DNA from: a virus
Length of the DNA: 62,320 nt
IMG/VR virus record: IMGVR_UViG_3300020419_000850
Coordinates: 1-62,320 of that record
Direction: 5' to 3' (one strand)
In this document: positions 31,762-40,115 of the stretch, in pieces
Layout: every line of letters begins with the position of its first letter
How positions within the stretch are numbered: the stretch's first letter is position 1
Notes under the pieces: generated by a model
Told to the model about the DNA's origin: nothing
What the model saw: the letters and a program-made list of their open reading frames with translations, nothing else
The model's database searches: none
Position numbers and translations under genes: made by a program

Positions 31762-32136
31762 TTATTCATCATTTTGTAGATTTAATGCAACATCAATATC
31801 TGATTCTGTCTTCTCATTATCAATTAATTGATTTAGCATATCAATCGCTGTTTCTTTATTATTATTCTCAACGTTCTCTTTAATAGAGATTAATACATCT
31901 GCTGTATTATCAAATCCGTTGATTGTTTGATTTTCTGTTAATAATGTCATATACTTTTTTCCTCCTATTCTTTGTGTTAAGTCTTTTTTTAATATATGTT
32001 GTTTTACTTTCTCTCTTCTTTCTGAATCACTTAAATACTCAACTGGTTTCCACTCTTTACCGTAAATAGATACATCTAAATTATATACGTCATAATAGAA
32101 ATTCATATTGTTGTATATTATTTTATTACTTACCAT
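31762..32136 (-). CDS. Uncharacterised 124-aa protein
   Basis: From the ATG at 32136, overlapping the upstream stop (ATGGTAA). Contains NLDVSIYGKEWKPVEYLSDSERREKVKQHILKKDLTQRIGGKKY followed by a helical acidic tail (NVENNNKETAIDMLNQLI). Possibly regulatory. Unknown family. Confidence 0.55.
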   Translation of the reverse strand: MVSNKIIYNNMNFYYDVYNLDVSIYGKEWKPVEYLSDSERREKVKQHILKKDLTQRIGGKKYMTLLTENQTINGFDNTADVLISIKENVENNNKETAIDMLNQLIDNEKTESDIDVALNLQNDE

Positions 32137-32396
32137 TGAAATACATTTGCCATTAATATTAATATTAACATACCTGGAATAACTATACTCAAAGGCCAGA
32201 ATTCTAAAAATTCTCTCCAAGCAGGTGGTTGTTTCATTTGTTTTTTTATATCTCTTTTAATTTCCATAACTAAATTGTGTAAAGGTTCTCCTTTTTGAAA
32301 ATTAGGAAAATCTAAATCACTCAACATTTTTACTTGATTATATGCTGATTGTACAGTTTTCTTTTTTAGTTCTACGTATATTGTTTTATTTGCCAT
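32130..32396 (-). CDS. Tail-anchored small membrane protein (88 aa)
   Basis: From the ATG at 32396; charged helical N-terminal part (KKKTVQSAYNQVKMLSDL) and a C-terminal membrane segment (PLSIVIPGMLILILMANVF). Topology is that of a tail-anchored protein facing the cytoplasm. Function unknown. Confidence 0.55.
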   Translation of the reverse strand: MANKTIYVELKKKTVQSAYNQVKMLSDLDFPNFQKGEPLHNLVMEIKRDIKKQMKQPPAWREFLEFWPLSIVIPGMLILILMANVFQW

Positions 32397-32652
32397 TGTT
32401 TTCTTCACTATTAATTAACAATACAATATAGTGTATTGCTTTATATAAATCTAATTTATTTTTACCTTCTTTTTTACCGTATCTACAAAGGTATTTAATT
32501 GCATTTGATAAACTGAAATCTTTATCTATCTTTAAATGTCTTAATAAATCTTGTACTTGGAATCCTTCTTTAGTAGTAGAATAGTGTTTTGAATATGTAC
32601 CTTTTACATAGTCTAAAACTTCTTTTAATATTTTATCTTCGTTGTATTTCAT
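32386..32652 (-). CDS. DUF3310 protein (T7 gp1.7-like)
   Basis: An 88-aa protein with the DUF3310 pattern: SKHYSTTKEGFQVQDLLRHLKIDKDFSLSNAIKYLCRYGKKEGKNKLDLYKAIHYI. T7 gp1.7, in the same family, has nucleotide kinase activity, though most members are untested. The core (H..., IKYLxRYGKK, DLxKAxHYI) is intact. Confidence 0.75.
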   Translation of the reverse strand: MKYNEDKILKEVLDYVKGTYSKHYSTTKEGFQVQDLLRHLKIDKDFSLSNAIKYLCRYGKKEGKNKLDLYKAIHYIVLLINSEENNGK

Positions 32653-32828
32653 TATTCAGTATCATCCTTTCCATTTATTCTATTTAAATCTCTTAATGAT
32701 TTTTGTACTTCTGTTAATTTTACTTCTACTTTATTTGATTTACTTCCAATATAGAAAGCAATACCAAATCCAATTACAGTTAAAAGCATTCCAATAATTC
32801 CTAAAAATATTAAATGTGTACTATCCAT
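32652..32828 (-). CDS. Single-pass membrane protein with coiled tail (58 aa)
   Basis: From the ATG at 32828 to TAA at 32652. Hydrophobic residues 6-27 (LIFLGIIGMLLTVIGFGIAF) followed by a heptad-like tail (KVEVKLTEVQKSLRDLN). Overlaps both neighbours by one base. Function unknown. Confidence 0.6.
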   Translation of the reverse strand: MDSTHLIFLGIIGMLLTVIGFGIAFYIGSKSNKVEVKLTEVQKSLRDLNRINGKDDTE

Positions 32829-33295
32829 TATTGATTCTCTTTCACGATTTTTAATGCACCGTCTTTTAAAACATATTTGTTATTTGGATTTAATGCTTCG
32901 TGTAAATCATCAAGTGGTTTACTCATACACTCTCCTGTTTCTGGATCAATTGTATCATCTTCTAAAGCATATGTGTCTAACTCAACATCACCGTTTTCTT
33001 TGGCGTTTTCTAAACCGTCATAGTCATCATAAACAACTTTTGCAATATACTTGGTTGTATCTGAATCTGTATAATTGGCGTCTGTCATATAAGTTTCAAC
33101 ACCGTTTTTTTCTTCTGTTAACTCTCTATTGATTTTTGAGTGGTCTATTCCGCAATCTGAAAGCAATTTATCTGCTTCATCTTTATCTTTTGCTAATACA
33201 TCTTGCTCAATGCATAATGTATAGTATGTTTTTTTTCTATATAGGTTTTTACCGATATCGTCTTTATTTACATATACGTCTGTTAAATCACTCAT
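32828..33295 (-). CDS. Acidic 155-aa protein
   Basis: Very acidic, with DNYTDSDTTKYIAKVVYDDYDGLENAKENGDVELDTYALEDDTID-like composition and no membrane segment. Such acidic early proteins can act as DNA mimics or inhibitors of host enzymes, but nothing specific is recognised here. Confidence 0.55.
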   Translation of the reverse strand: MSDLTDVYVNKDDIGKNLYRKKTYYTLCIEQDVLAKDKDEADKLLSDCGIDHSKINRELTEEKNGVETYMTDANYTDSDTTKYIAKVVYDDYDGLENAKENGDVELDTYALEDDTIDPETGECMSKPLDDLHEALNPNNKYVLKDGALKIVKENQ

Positions 33296-33480
33296 TATAT
33301 ATTCTCCGCTATTACTTCGTCAACATTAAACTCATCAATTCCTGTTAAGTTAACATTTGCAACTTGCATTATTTTATTTCTAGCAATATCAATACTCATT
33401 ATATTACTTTTAACATCTGACAATATTTTGTCAACTGCTTTTTCGGCTTCGTCTGTAGCCCATTGTTTTACTTTACTCAT
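33295..33480 (-). CDS. Small 61-aa protein
   Basis: Amphipathic helix at the start (KVKQWATDEAEKAVDKILSDV) and an acidic end (GIDEFNVDEVIAENI). Overlaps its neighbours by one base each. Unknown. Confidence 0.5.
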   Translation of the reverse strand: MSKVKQWATDEAEKAVDKILSDVKSNIMSIDIARNKIMQVANVNLTGIDEFNVDEVIAENI

Positions 33481-33941
33481 TAGTGTAGTCCTTTCATTTG
33501 TTCTATTTTTTTCTTTATTGGGTTTAATTTATATGTTAATTCTTTATTAAAGTCTTTTCTAAATGATTGTCTTGTATCATAAGATTGACCGTAATCATTA
33601 AACATATCTTTATTATCTTTGGCAGTATCGCCAAATACTTGTTCATAATTTTTATAGTATTCGTCTTGGTCAATTAATTCAACTCTAGTTGAATTTGCAA
33701 AATTAGTAGCATTTTCTTTATAATTCCAATCACAATGTTTAATGATTTTCATTTTCATTTTTGTTGTATTAAACTTATCTTTGAATTTATAAGGAACGTT
33801 TCTATAGATTGTTTCGTATGCGTAGAAAAAATCACCTTCGTGTTCGGGATCCATATACTCTCTTAAATAACATACGTTAAAAGTATAGTCTACTTTATTT
33901 AATTTAACTTTTTTTGATTTGTTCATAGTGTTTTTTTTCAT
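33480..33941 (-). CDS. Uncharacterised 153-aa protein with near-leaderless start
   Basis: Starts KKNTMNKSKKVKLNKVDYTFNVCYLREYMDP; rich in Tyr, Asn and Lys. An alternative start at 33926 exists. No Shine-Dalgarno precedes either ATG and the predicted transcription start lies about 5 nt upstream. First gene of the early operon that runs to 31762. Unknown function. Confidence 0.55.
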   Translation of the reverse strand: MKKNTMNKSKKVKLNKVDYTFNVCYLREYMDPEHEGDFFYAYETIYRNVPYKFKDKFNTTKMKMKIIKHCDWNYKENATNFANSTRVELIDQDEYYKNYEQVFGDTAKDNKDMFNDYGQSYDTRQSFRKDFNKELTYKLNPIKKKIEQMKGLH

Positions 33942-33957
33942 AGTATACGTATACTAT
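33940..33957. promoter_or_regulatory. 18-bp perfect palindrome over -10 and start codon (candidate operator)
   Basis: ATAGTATACGTATACTAT is self-complementary, covers the -10 of the promoter and touches the ATG of the first gene. This is where a dimeric repressor or activator would sit. Confidence 0.65.
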
Positions 33958-33981
33958 ACAGGTTTTTTACTCAAAAGTCAA
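33953..33981 (-). promoter_or_regulatory. Sigma70-type early promoter with overlapping palindrome
   Basis: -35 TTGACT at 33976-33981, 17-nt spacer, -10 TATAGT at 33953-33958. The -10 ends 12 nt before the ATG at 33941. Confidence 0.75.
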
Positions 33982-34035
33982 GTAAATAAAACACTATTTT
34001 ATGCGGTTTTTAGAGATATTTGTTCTAGTTTTGTT

Positions 34036-34713
34036 CTAATTCCACTCTTTTTTAACCCATTCCTGTGTAGATTCGTGAGGAAAAGGTCTACCGTGAAATA
34101 CTGCGACCTTAGCTTTATCTTTCTTTTCAAACGTCCATTTACTCTTATCAAATCTAGGGTCTTGTCTGCTGAACCATTTGTAGGAATATGACCATTCGTC
34201 TGGCATAACTTTTAGGTATTGACTACCTTTTACTAATTTTGACATTGCGTTTTGGTCACCTTGCAATTTCATCAATTCTGTCTTTTGTTGTAGAAATGGT
34301 TTCCATACTAAATCTGTTGCAACTTCATTATTGAATTTCATTATACTTGAATTATACTCTTTTGTCAATATGTTAAAATCGTTTATTACACCAAATGTCA
34401 TATCATCACCAAATGTCGCTAAATCATTAATGTTATCTAAAAGCACTACATCTAAATCCATATATAAACAAGGACCTTTTAAGTCTGACTCTTCTCTAAA
34501 CAGTTGCATTTTATTCCACCAACCTTCATAGTGTGAATCTTTAAACTTTCTAAACTCTATATCGCCTGTTAATATCTTTTGAGGTTTTACGTGGTCTGAA
34601 AAACATATAAACTTATGTGGTATAGTTAAATGTCGTTGTACCATATTGTATAGCACTTGTACATAATCTAGTGAATACTTTGTTCCATAATATACACATA
34701 CAAAATTTATCAT
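34036..34713 (-). CDS. Glycosyltransferase (GT-A, GT8-like)
   Basis: A 225-aa protein starting INFVCVYYGTKY, with metal-binding DxD in GPCLYMDLDVVLLD (about residues 80-95), QGDQNAMSKLV and a late VAVFHGRPFPHE. The layout is that of small GT-A enzymes using nucleotide sugars. Last gene of the long sugar operon. Acceptor unknown. Confidence 0.75.
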   Translation of the reverse strand: MINFVCVYYGTKYSLDYVQVLYNMVQRHLTIPHKFICFSDHVKPQKILTGDIEFRKFKDSHYEGWWNKMQLFREESDLKGPCLYMDLDVVLLDNINDLATFGDDMTFGVINDFNILTKEYNSSIMKFNNEVATDLVWKPFLQQKTELMKLQGDQNAMSKLVKGSQYLKVMPDEWSYSYKWFSRQDPRFDKSKWTFEKKDKAKVAVFHGRPFPHESTQEWVKKEWN

Positions 34714-35228
34714 ACACTATTCCAAGAAATCATTATCCTATTTCCTGACCCTTTAAAAGGATAAACTCCGTGTATTAAATGTGAAGGCCAAACAAAATAA
34801 TCTCCATCTTTTGGACTCCAACTAAACACTTTATTATCTGATACCCAATTTATATTACCTTGTGGTTGTTTCACTTCAGGTATTTTTAGATAAAGACCAC
34901 CAGATACACCACCAACTTCCTGATGATTATGTAGCATATGGAAATCTCCTTCTCTCATTAAAACTGCCCATACTTCTTTTATACTTCTATTTTTTGATTC
35001 ATATTCATATGTTATATCATTAATTAAATCAACTACTTTTGCATTATAAGGAACCCTTTTCATTTTTCCATTTTGAATAGTTGCTTTTTGTACCTCTTCT
35101 ATAAAATCTCCTGGTGTAACACCACCTTCTTCTTCTAACAATGCACAAATATAATCTGTTATAGGAACGTCTTTTCTATTACCTTGCAACATAGAAATGC
35201 CTTCTTCTCCAAATGGTTTAATTATCAT
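34710..35228 (-). CDS. 2OG-Fe(II) oxygenase (TIGR02466-like)
   Basis: A 172-aa protein with HMLHNHQEVGGVSGGLYLKIPE (iron His and strand), GDYFVWPSHLIHGVYPFKGSGNRIMISWN (distal His, Arg). This matches the double-stranded beta-helix oxygenases annotated TIGR02466. Often found beside nucleotide-sugar genes in marine viruses. Substrate unknown. Confidence 0.72.
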   Translation of the reverse strand: MIIKPFGEEGISMLQGNRKDVPITDYICALLEEEGGVTPGDFIEEVQKATIQNGKMKRVPYNAKVVDLINDITYEYESKNRSIKEVWAVLMREGDFHMLHNHQEVGGVSGGLYLKIPEVKQPQGNINWVSDNKVFSWSPKDGDYFVWPSHLIHGVYPFKGSGNRIMISWNSV

Positions 35229-36046
35229 ACATTTTGTTCCTGTAATATTCTATAAGCAGTTCCATCTTCAATTTCAGGTATTGTAAATTGATTTTCTGCA
35301 ATCATTTTTAACCACTCATTTACAGTCTTTCTTCCTGCTCTCATAGGTTTCTTTATATACTTTATATCCTTTGATGATATAAATGAGCATATATTTCTTT
35401 GATGGCATATAACAGGTACTTGATTTAATATTGCGTCAACACCAGCTAAACTCATATTGGTTACCAAACAATGAGCATTTTTTAAATCATCTTTTATATC
35501 AGTATCCCACCACTCATTACCAGGTCTAGGTTTGTTTCTAAACTTAATAGGTAAATCTGTATGTTTCTTAATCTCTTCTGTAACTTGTTTAATCCAATCG
35601 TCTTGACTTATTCCATTAATATGGTAAGTTACTGTTTGAGAAGAAGGTGCTACTAGTATATGAGTTGTTTCTCCAGTATTCCACCCTTTAAAATCTACAT
35701 CTATCCCAAGATGCTCTAGTTTCTGTAATCGTGTTCCAGGCCCTACTTTACCTCTTATCGTATGTAAATTACCTTTACATATTCTAAAATATGTCTTATC
35801 GTAATCGTGTATAATTGGTTCTGGATATCTTGTAATTGGTTGTGTTAAATAACCAACATCTACATACCACCACTCTTCATTTTTCTCTATGCACTCTCTT
35901 ATACCTTTTATATTTTTACCTGCAAGTCCCCAAAAGAAATGAGTAGGTCTGCCTTCACTTGACCATCCTTTTTCTATAGCAGGAAACAATTGTTTACTTA
36001 AACATTTATCCCAAGGTATATTATGAGTTACTATCATATGCTTCAA
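35225..36046 (-). CDS. Capsule-glycosyltransferase-like protein, paralog A
   Basis: A 273-aa protein with THILVAPSSQTVTYHIN, then CLVTNMSLAGVDAILNQVPVICHQRNICSFIS and an end pattern W...ENQFTIPEIEDGTAYRIL. The middle and C-terminal motifs recur in the 254-aa protein at 37.5-38.3 kb. The fold looks like GT-B/capsular polysaccharide export proteins, which transfer or recognise sugars. Confidence 0.55.
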   Translation of the reverse strand: MKHMIVTHNIPWDKCLSKQLFPAIEKGWSSEGRPTHFFWGLAGKNIKGIRECIEKNEEWWYVDVGYLTQPITRYPEPIIHDYDKTYFRICKGNLHTIRGKVGPGTRLQKLEHLGIDVDFKGWNTGETTHILVAPSSQTVTYHINGISQDDWIKQVTEEIKKHTDLPIKFRNKPRPGNEWWDTDIKDDLKNAHCLVTNMSLAGVDAILNQVPVICHQRNICSFISSKDIKYIKKPMRAGRKTVNEWLKMIAENQFTIPEIEDGTAYRILQEQNV

Positions 36047-37082
36047 ATACTGTATTCAATGGTTGTACACATCTAACAAAACTTGCACATTTAGGAATAT
36101 CTTTTAATCGTCTTGCACCAATATATGTACAACTTGAACGAACACCTCCTAATAAATCTTCTATCGTTTCTTTAACAGGTCCTCTATCTGGTAATATAAC
36201 TGCTCGTCCTTCATTACCTCTATAACCGTCTTTTCTTTTTCCGTGTACTTCTCTTGCTCTATCAGAAGACATACCATAAAATTCTCTTCTACCATTTTTA
36301 CTTTCTACTTCACTTTCATTGTGTCCTGCTAACATACCACCTAACATAACAAAGTGAGCACCACCACCAAATGCTTTCGCAATATCTCCTGGCATATTAC
36401 AACCACCATCTGCAATAATATGACCACCAACACCATTAGCGGCGTCAGCACATTCTACTACTGCACTAAATTGAGGTACACCTACACCTGCCATAGTTCT
36501 TGTCGTACATACACTACCTGGTCCAATACCTACTTTAACTACGTCTGCACCTTGTATAATTAGTTCTTCTGTCATTTCAGCAGTTACTACATTACCTGCA
36601 ATAATAGTTTTATCTGGATACTCTTCTCTAACTGCACCAACAAAATCTGAAAAATTTGTATGATATCCATTTGCAACATCTATCGTAATAAATTTAACAT
36701 CTGGATAACTCTTCAATACTTTTTGCATTGTAGAATAATCTTCAGCGTCATCATCCCATAACTTACCTGTGCCTGTACATACTGATAGATATTTTAATTT
36801 AATACCTTCCCCAACTGCTTTTTTCCATTGTTCTAGTGTTGTTGTCTTCGTAATCGTGGTCATCATCTTATACTCTTGTATAACTTTTGCCATACTAAAT
36901 GTTCCAACACCATCCATATTAGACGCTATTATTGGACAACACTCATATGTTTCACCAGAATTTCTAAATGTAAATGACCTAGTCATTTCTACATCACGTC
37001 TTGATGATAATGTTGACCTTTTAGGTTTTAATAATACGTCTTTGTAATCTAATTTTATTTCGTTATCTAATCTCATATTCAA
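36021..37082 (-). CDS. guaC: GMP reductase
   Basis: A 353-aa protein of GuaC length without CBS domains. Catalytic loop GIGPGSVCTTRTMAGVGVPQFSAV (Cys192), IIADGGCNMPGDIAKAFGGGAHFVMLGG and YGMSSDRARE are clear. GMP reductase converts GMP to IMP with NADPH. IMP dehydrogenase is the alternative, but the TTRxxxGVGxPQ form favours GuaC. It can steer host nucleotide pools during replication. Confidence 0.85.
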   Translation of the reverse strand: MNMRLDNEIKLDYKDVLLKPKRSTLSSRRDVEMTRSFTFRNSGETYECCPIIASNMDGVGTFSMAKVIQEYKMMTTITKTTTLEQWKKAVGEGIKLKYLSVCTGTGKLWDDDAEDYSTMQKVLKSYPDVKFITIDVANGYHTNFSDFVGAVREEYPDKTIIAGNVVTAEMTEELIIQGADVVKVGIGPGSVCTTRTMAGVGVPQFSAVVECADAANGVGGHIIADGGCNMPGDIAKAFGGGAHFVMLGGMLAGHNESEVESKNGRREFYGMSSDRAREVHGKRKDGYRGNEGRAVILPDRGPVKETIEDLLGGVRSSCTYIGARRLKDIPKCASFVRCVQPLNTVFEAYDSNS

Positions 37083-37548
37083 AGTTTTGTGTGTAATCGT
37101 TTATGTTAATTTGTTTTGCACCATTTCTTATATGAAAGTGTGTCGCCATAGGTGTTAATGGGGACAACGTTATTACTCTTTCAATTTTGTTTTCTTTTGC
37201 CATCTTTAATACTTTCTGCATAATTTCTTTACCTGCACCTCTTTTTCTTGACCATACAGTATAAGCAATAGCAATTTTCTTTTCGTTTTTAATATCTGCT
37301 AACTCACTCATAATATCTAGTTCTTTTATACTTGTAGGTACATCATTGGTATAAGCTATACAAATAATACCTTCAATTTCATTATCAAATTTTAAACCAT
37401 ATATCTTACGACCTTTAGTTATTCGCCAACCTAATGTTAATTCAGGTCTAACTGGGTCTTCCGATACGTCTATATCATCTAGTTCAACAAGTTCAGTACC
37501 CTTTACCCATTTATAAAAGTCTGATAATTTACTTTTAAATATTTTCAT
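37063..37548 (-). CDS. GNAT-type acetyltransferase
   Basis: A 161-aa protein from the ATG at 37548 with a strong GGAGGAAAG. Core: IAIAYTVWSRKRGAGKEIMQKVLKMAKENKIERVITLSPLTPMATHFHIRNGAK, with the RxxGxG/A acetyl-CoA loop and the terminal aromatic/NGA segment. Overlaps guaC by 20 nt. Substrate unknown; sugar N-acetylation would fit the context. Confidence 0.72.
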   Translation of the reverse strand: MKIFKSKLSDFYKWVKGTELVELDDIDVSEDPVRPELTLGWRITKGRKIYGLKFDNEIEGIICIAYTNDVPTSIKELDIMSELADIKNEKKIAIAYTVWSRKRGAGKEIMQKVLKMAKENKIERVITLSPLTPMATHFHIRNGAKQININDYTQNFEYEIR

Positions 37549-38299
37549 TGACTTTCCTCCACGCTGTTCCATTCTTTATTTCTGTCATAGTAAATTGGTT
37601 TGCTAGTAAACTATATATCCAGTTTAATCTACCAGGTTTTATAGGTTGTTCTATTTTAGTAAAATCTGTTAACCCTATAGGTACACCCATATTCATTTTA
37701 TCACAAAATACAGGTACTCCATTCATAATAGCTTCAACTACAACTGCTGAATTGTGAGCTACTACAGCATATGCACCTTGTATATCTTCTTTTAATGGTC
37801 TCTTATCATTTTTCCATCTTACTTTAATACGTCTATCTGTATATTGTTTTAAAGTCTTTATAGTATCATCAACCCAACTACTTATATTATGATAGTCTAT
37901 TTGAAAATTAGAAGGTGCTATAATCAAAATATAATTGCCATCAGTTTTCCAAGGTTGTAATTTTATATACTGTTTATACTTTTTAATTCTTTCGTGGTCT
38001 TCATCTGTTAATGCTTGTATAGTTTGTATATGATAATGATTTTTTGTTAATCTATATATTCTCTCACCAGATACCTTTGATGGTTTATGTCTATTACCAT
38101 ATAAGTAAGCGTGGTCAAAATAATAAAACTCTTTACTTTGTTTCAGAAGTTCGCCTGTGCCTCTTAATATTCCAAAACAAGCAATAGGTTTATTAATATC
38201 AACATTGTCAACTGTATGTAATGTTCCCTTTGCACTTTCAACAAAAGGTTTTACAACTTCATCTGTCGCTGGTCTTGTCAGTAGTCCCTGGATCATCAT
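37535..38299 (-). CDS. Capsule-glycosyltransferase-like protein, paralog B
   Basis: A 254-aa paralog of the 273-aa protein: NYILIIAPSNFQIDYHNIS, AVVAHNSAVVVEAIMNGVPVFCD, and an end pattern W...LANQFTMTEIKNGTAWRKV. Both resemble GT-B enzymes of capsular polysaccharide systems. The FDHAYLYGNRHKP segment is distinctive. Acceptor unknown. Confidence 0.58.
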   Translation of the reverse strand: MMIQGLLTRPATDEVVKPFVESAKGTLHTVDNVDINKPIACFGILRGTGELLKQSKEFYYFDHAYLYGNRHKPSKVSGERIYRLTKNHYHIQTIQALTDEDHERIKKYKQYIKLQPWKTDGNYILIIAPSNFQIDYHNISSWVDDTIKTLKQYTDRRIKVRWKNDKRPLKEDIQGAYAVVAHNSAVVVEAIMNGVPVFCDKMNMGVPIGLTDFTKIEQPIKPGRLNWIYSLLANQFTMTEIKNGTAWRKVNENI

Positions 38300-38429
38300 C
38301 TATTTCTTTTGTTGCAAGTTTTGTTTCCCATTTATATATTATATTTTGTAATGATTGAAAATGTGGATTATTAGTATGTACTAAATCGTCCCTAACCTTT
38401 TTAATTTCTTCTAATAATTCTCTAATCAT
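38259..38429 (-). CDS. Small 56-aa helical protein
   Basis: From the ATG at 38429 to TGA at 38259: IRELLEEIKKVRDDLVHTNNPHF then IIYKWETKLATKEIDDDPG. Overlaps the paralog B start by 41 nt. Looks like a helical accessory subunit; unknown. Confidence 0.5.
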   Translation of the reverse strand: MIRELLEEIKKVRDDLVHTNNPHFQSLQNIIYKWETKLATKEIDDDPGTTDKTSDR

Positions 38430-39103
38430 TTAACCATATTCGTTTCAGTTGTTTCTCTTTTAAGAGTGTGCCACTCATTTGAATAATCACATTGTAGATA
38501 ATCTACAAACCAAGGTCCACCTTCTGTAAAATGAACATTCTTAACATCATCTTTACGAGGATATTCCCCAACTAACCAATTCCACTCTAATGGTAGTTCT
38601 CCAATTAAACTATCGTTCTCTAACCATTTAAATTGGTGTAATTGTAATCCTGTAGCAGTATTAACGTAATCTGGTGTTAATGCTGTACACTTATCACAAT
38701 TCATTAACATAAAACTTGACCAATTTTTCTTTTCATATTTTGTTTGTGTTTGACCTAAAAACTTCTTTGAGTTTCTTGGTATATAATCGTGTTTACATAC
38801 TTGGACAGCATATTTCTCATCACGTAATCTCCATAATTCAGCAACATCTGTCATCATTAACTGGTCACAATCCATAAACAATGCCCAACCCTTATAATTC
38901 ATAAGGTGTGGTACTATAAATCTACTAAAACTAAATTCAGTTGATTCTATATTACTTCTTTCTCTAATAAAGTTATCTTTTATATTAGGAAGATATATTG
39001 GTGTAATAGATACAGGTCTTGTACTATACTTTAATATACTATATGCAAGTACATTAAATGCTACCTTTTCTTTACTGTCATATCCAACAAAAATGTTAAT
39101 CAT
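38426..39103 (-). CDS. Glycosyltransferase (GT8-like)
   Basis: A 225-aa protein starting INIFVGYDSKEKVAFNVLAYSI, with DxD in GWALFMDCDQLMMTDV (about residues 70-86), WSSFMLMNCD and VHFTEGGPWF. This is the standard small GT8-like layout in phages. It overlaps the 56-aa gene by 4 nt. Confidence 0.78.
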   Translation of the reverse strand: MINIFVGYDSKEKVAFNVLAYSILKYSTRPVSITPIYLPNIKDNFIRERSNIESTEFSFSRFIVPHLMNYKGWALFMDCDQLMMTDVAELWRLRDEKYAVQVCKHDYIPRNSKKFLGQTQTKYEKKNWSSFMLMNCDKCTALTPDYVNTATGLQLHQFKWLENDSLIGELPLEWNWLVGEYPRKDDVKNVHFTEGGPWFVDYLQCDYSNEWHTLKRETTETNMVK

Positions 39104-39360
39104 TATAATTTTCTTACTATGTGTTTTCTCAACTCTTTTAAAAAAAACTCTAACTTATCTATCATACCAATCAAAGTAGGGTCTGTAATATACTTATTTT
39201 GTTCTTTTAATTTATCATATTCTTTAATACTTATTTGAACCATAGGACTGTAATCTCTAGCGCCTTCGTTCTCATAAGTTCTATCGTGTTCGCTAGATGT
39301 TTCTGTTGGTAAACCCATTTCACCGTCTAACGCTTTTTGTAACTCATCTTTATCCGTCAT
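39103..39360 (-). CDS. Uncharacterised 85-aa protein
   Basis: Polar protein with QISIKEYDKLKEQNKYI and GMIDKLEFFLKELRKHIVRKL. A C-terminal helix could be coiled coil. Lies between two glycosyltransferases with overlaps at both ends. Unknown. Confidence 0.5.
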   Translation of the reverse strand: MTDKDELQKALDGEMGLPTETSSEHDRTYENEGARDYSPMVQISIKEYDKLKEQNKYITDPTLIGMIDKLEFFLKELRKHIVRKL

Positions 39361-40115
39361 CTATGTTTTCTCCATTCTGGACTATTTGAGGAAAATTTTC
39401 TTTTTCCTTTTCTATGGTCTATATATGGATTAAGCCACTTATCTCTTGCCATTATATGACCGTTTTCACCGTCCCCTAGTGGTCTTTCACTATAATTGGG
39501 ATCGTCTTTAAACATTTGCCTAGTTGCGTCCAATGTATGGCAATCTGTCCAAAAATTCTTTCCTAATTTGTTTATTGAATATACTTTATCTGTTACATAC
39601 CAATTTTTATATTCTTCAAAAAACCTATTGCATATGCTATAATTACCATTTGGACTAGTATTAAATGCAAGTAAACCTGTTTCTGTATATTGTTTTGGTC
39701 TATCATAAAATGATAAAAAATTCAAATTTGGTATACATTGCTGATACCATTCGCCAGGTATTGTATCCATAAACTTACAATCACTATCTACATAAATTAT
39801 TTTCTCACCCCTAGCTCTGGCTGCTGATTGAGCAAATACTTTATAACTAAATCTTATTGCTTCTTCATAAAAAGTATTTGCTTTTCTATGTTTATTTCTT
39901 TCAATAAAATCTTTTAAATCTGGTTCGTAATCAAATATATTATAATAGTGTACTCTATCTACTTTAGGGTAAAAATTAGGGTTATCTTCAACAAAAACAT
40001 ACATCATTGCTAACTGCTTTGTTGCCACAAACGTATCAATTAATTGATGAGCATAGTCATCATAAAGTTTTCTATTAAATGTTGTAGTAAAAACATATTC
40101 AGCCATTATATACAC
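39357..40115 (-). CDS. Glycosyltransferase (GT-A)
   Basis: A 252-aa protein with AEYVFTTTFNRKLYDDYAHQLIDTF near the start, DxD in EKIIYVDSDCKFMD, then FLSFYDRP and TGLLAFN, and FWTDCHTLDATR. ATG at 40106 (Met4) is another possible start. Overlaps gmd by 10 nt. Acceptor unknown. Confidence 0.72.
   Translation of the reverse strand: MYIMAEYVFTTTFNRKLYDDYAHQLIDTFVATKQLAMMYVFVEDNPNFYPKVDRVHYYNIFDYEPDLKDFIERNKHRKANTFYEEAIRFSYKVFAQSAARARGEKIIYVDSDCKFMDTIPGEWYQQCIPNLNFLSFYDRPKQYTETGLLAFNTSPNGNYSICNRFFEEYKNWYVTDKVYSINKLGKNFWTDCHTLDATRQMFKDDPNYSERPLGDGENGHIMARDKWLNPYIDHRKGKRKFSSNSPEWRKHR

Noticed and set aside
33982-34035. Terminator of the long sugar operon
   Set aside because: Only a weak 5-bp AAAAC/GTTTT stem is seen on minus; not convincing.
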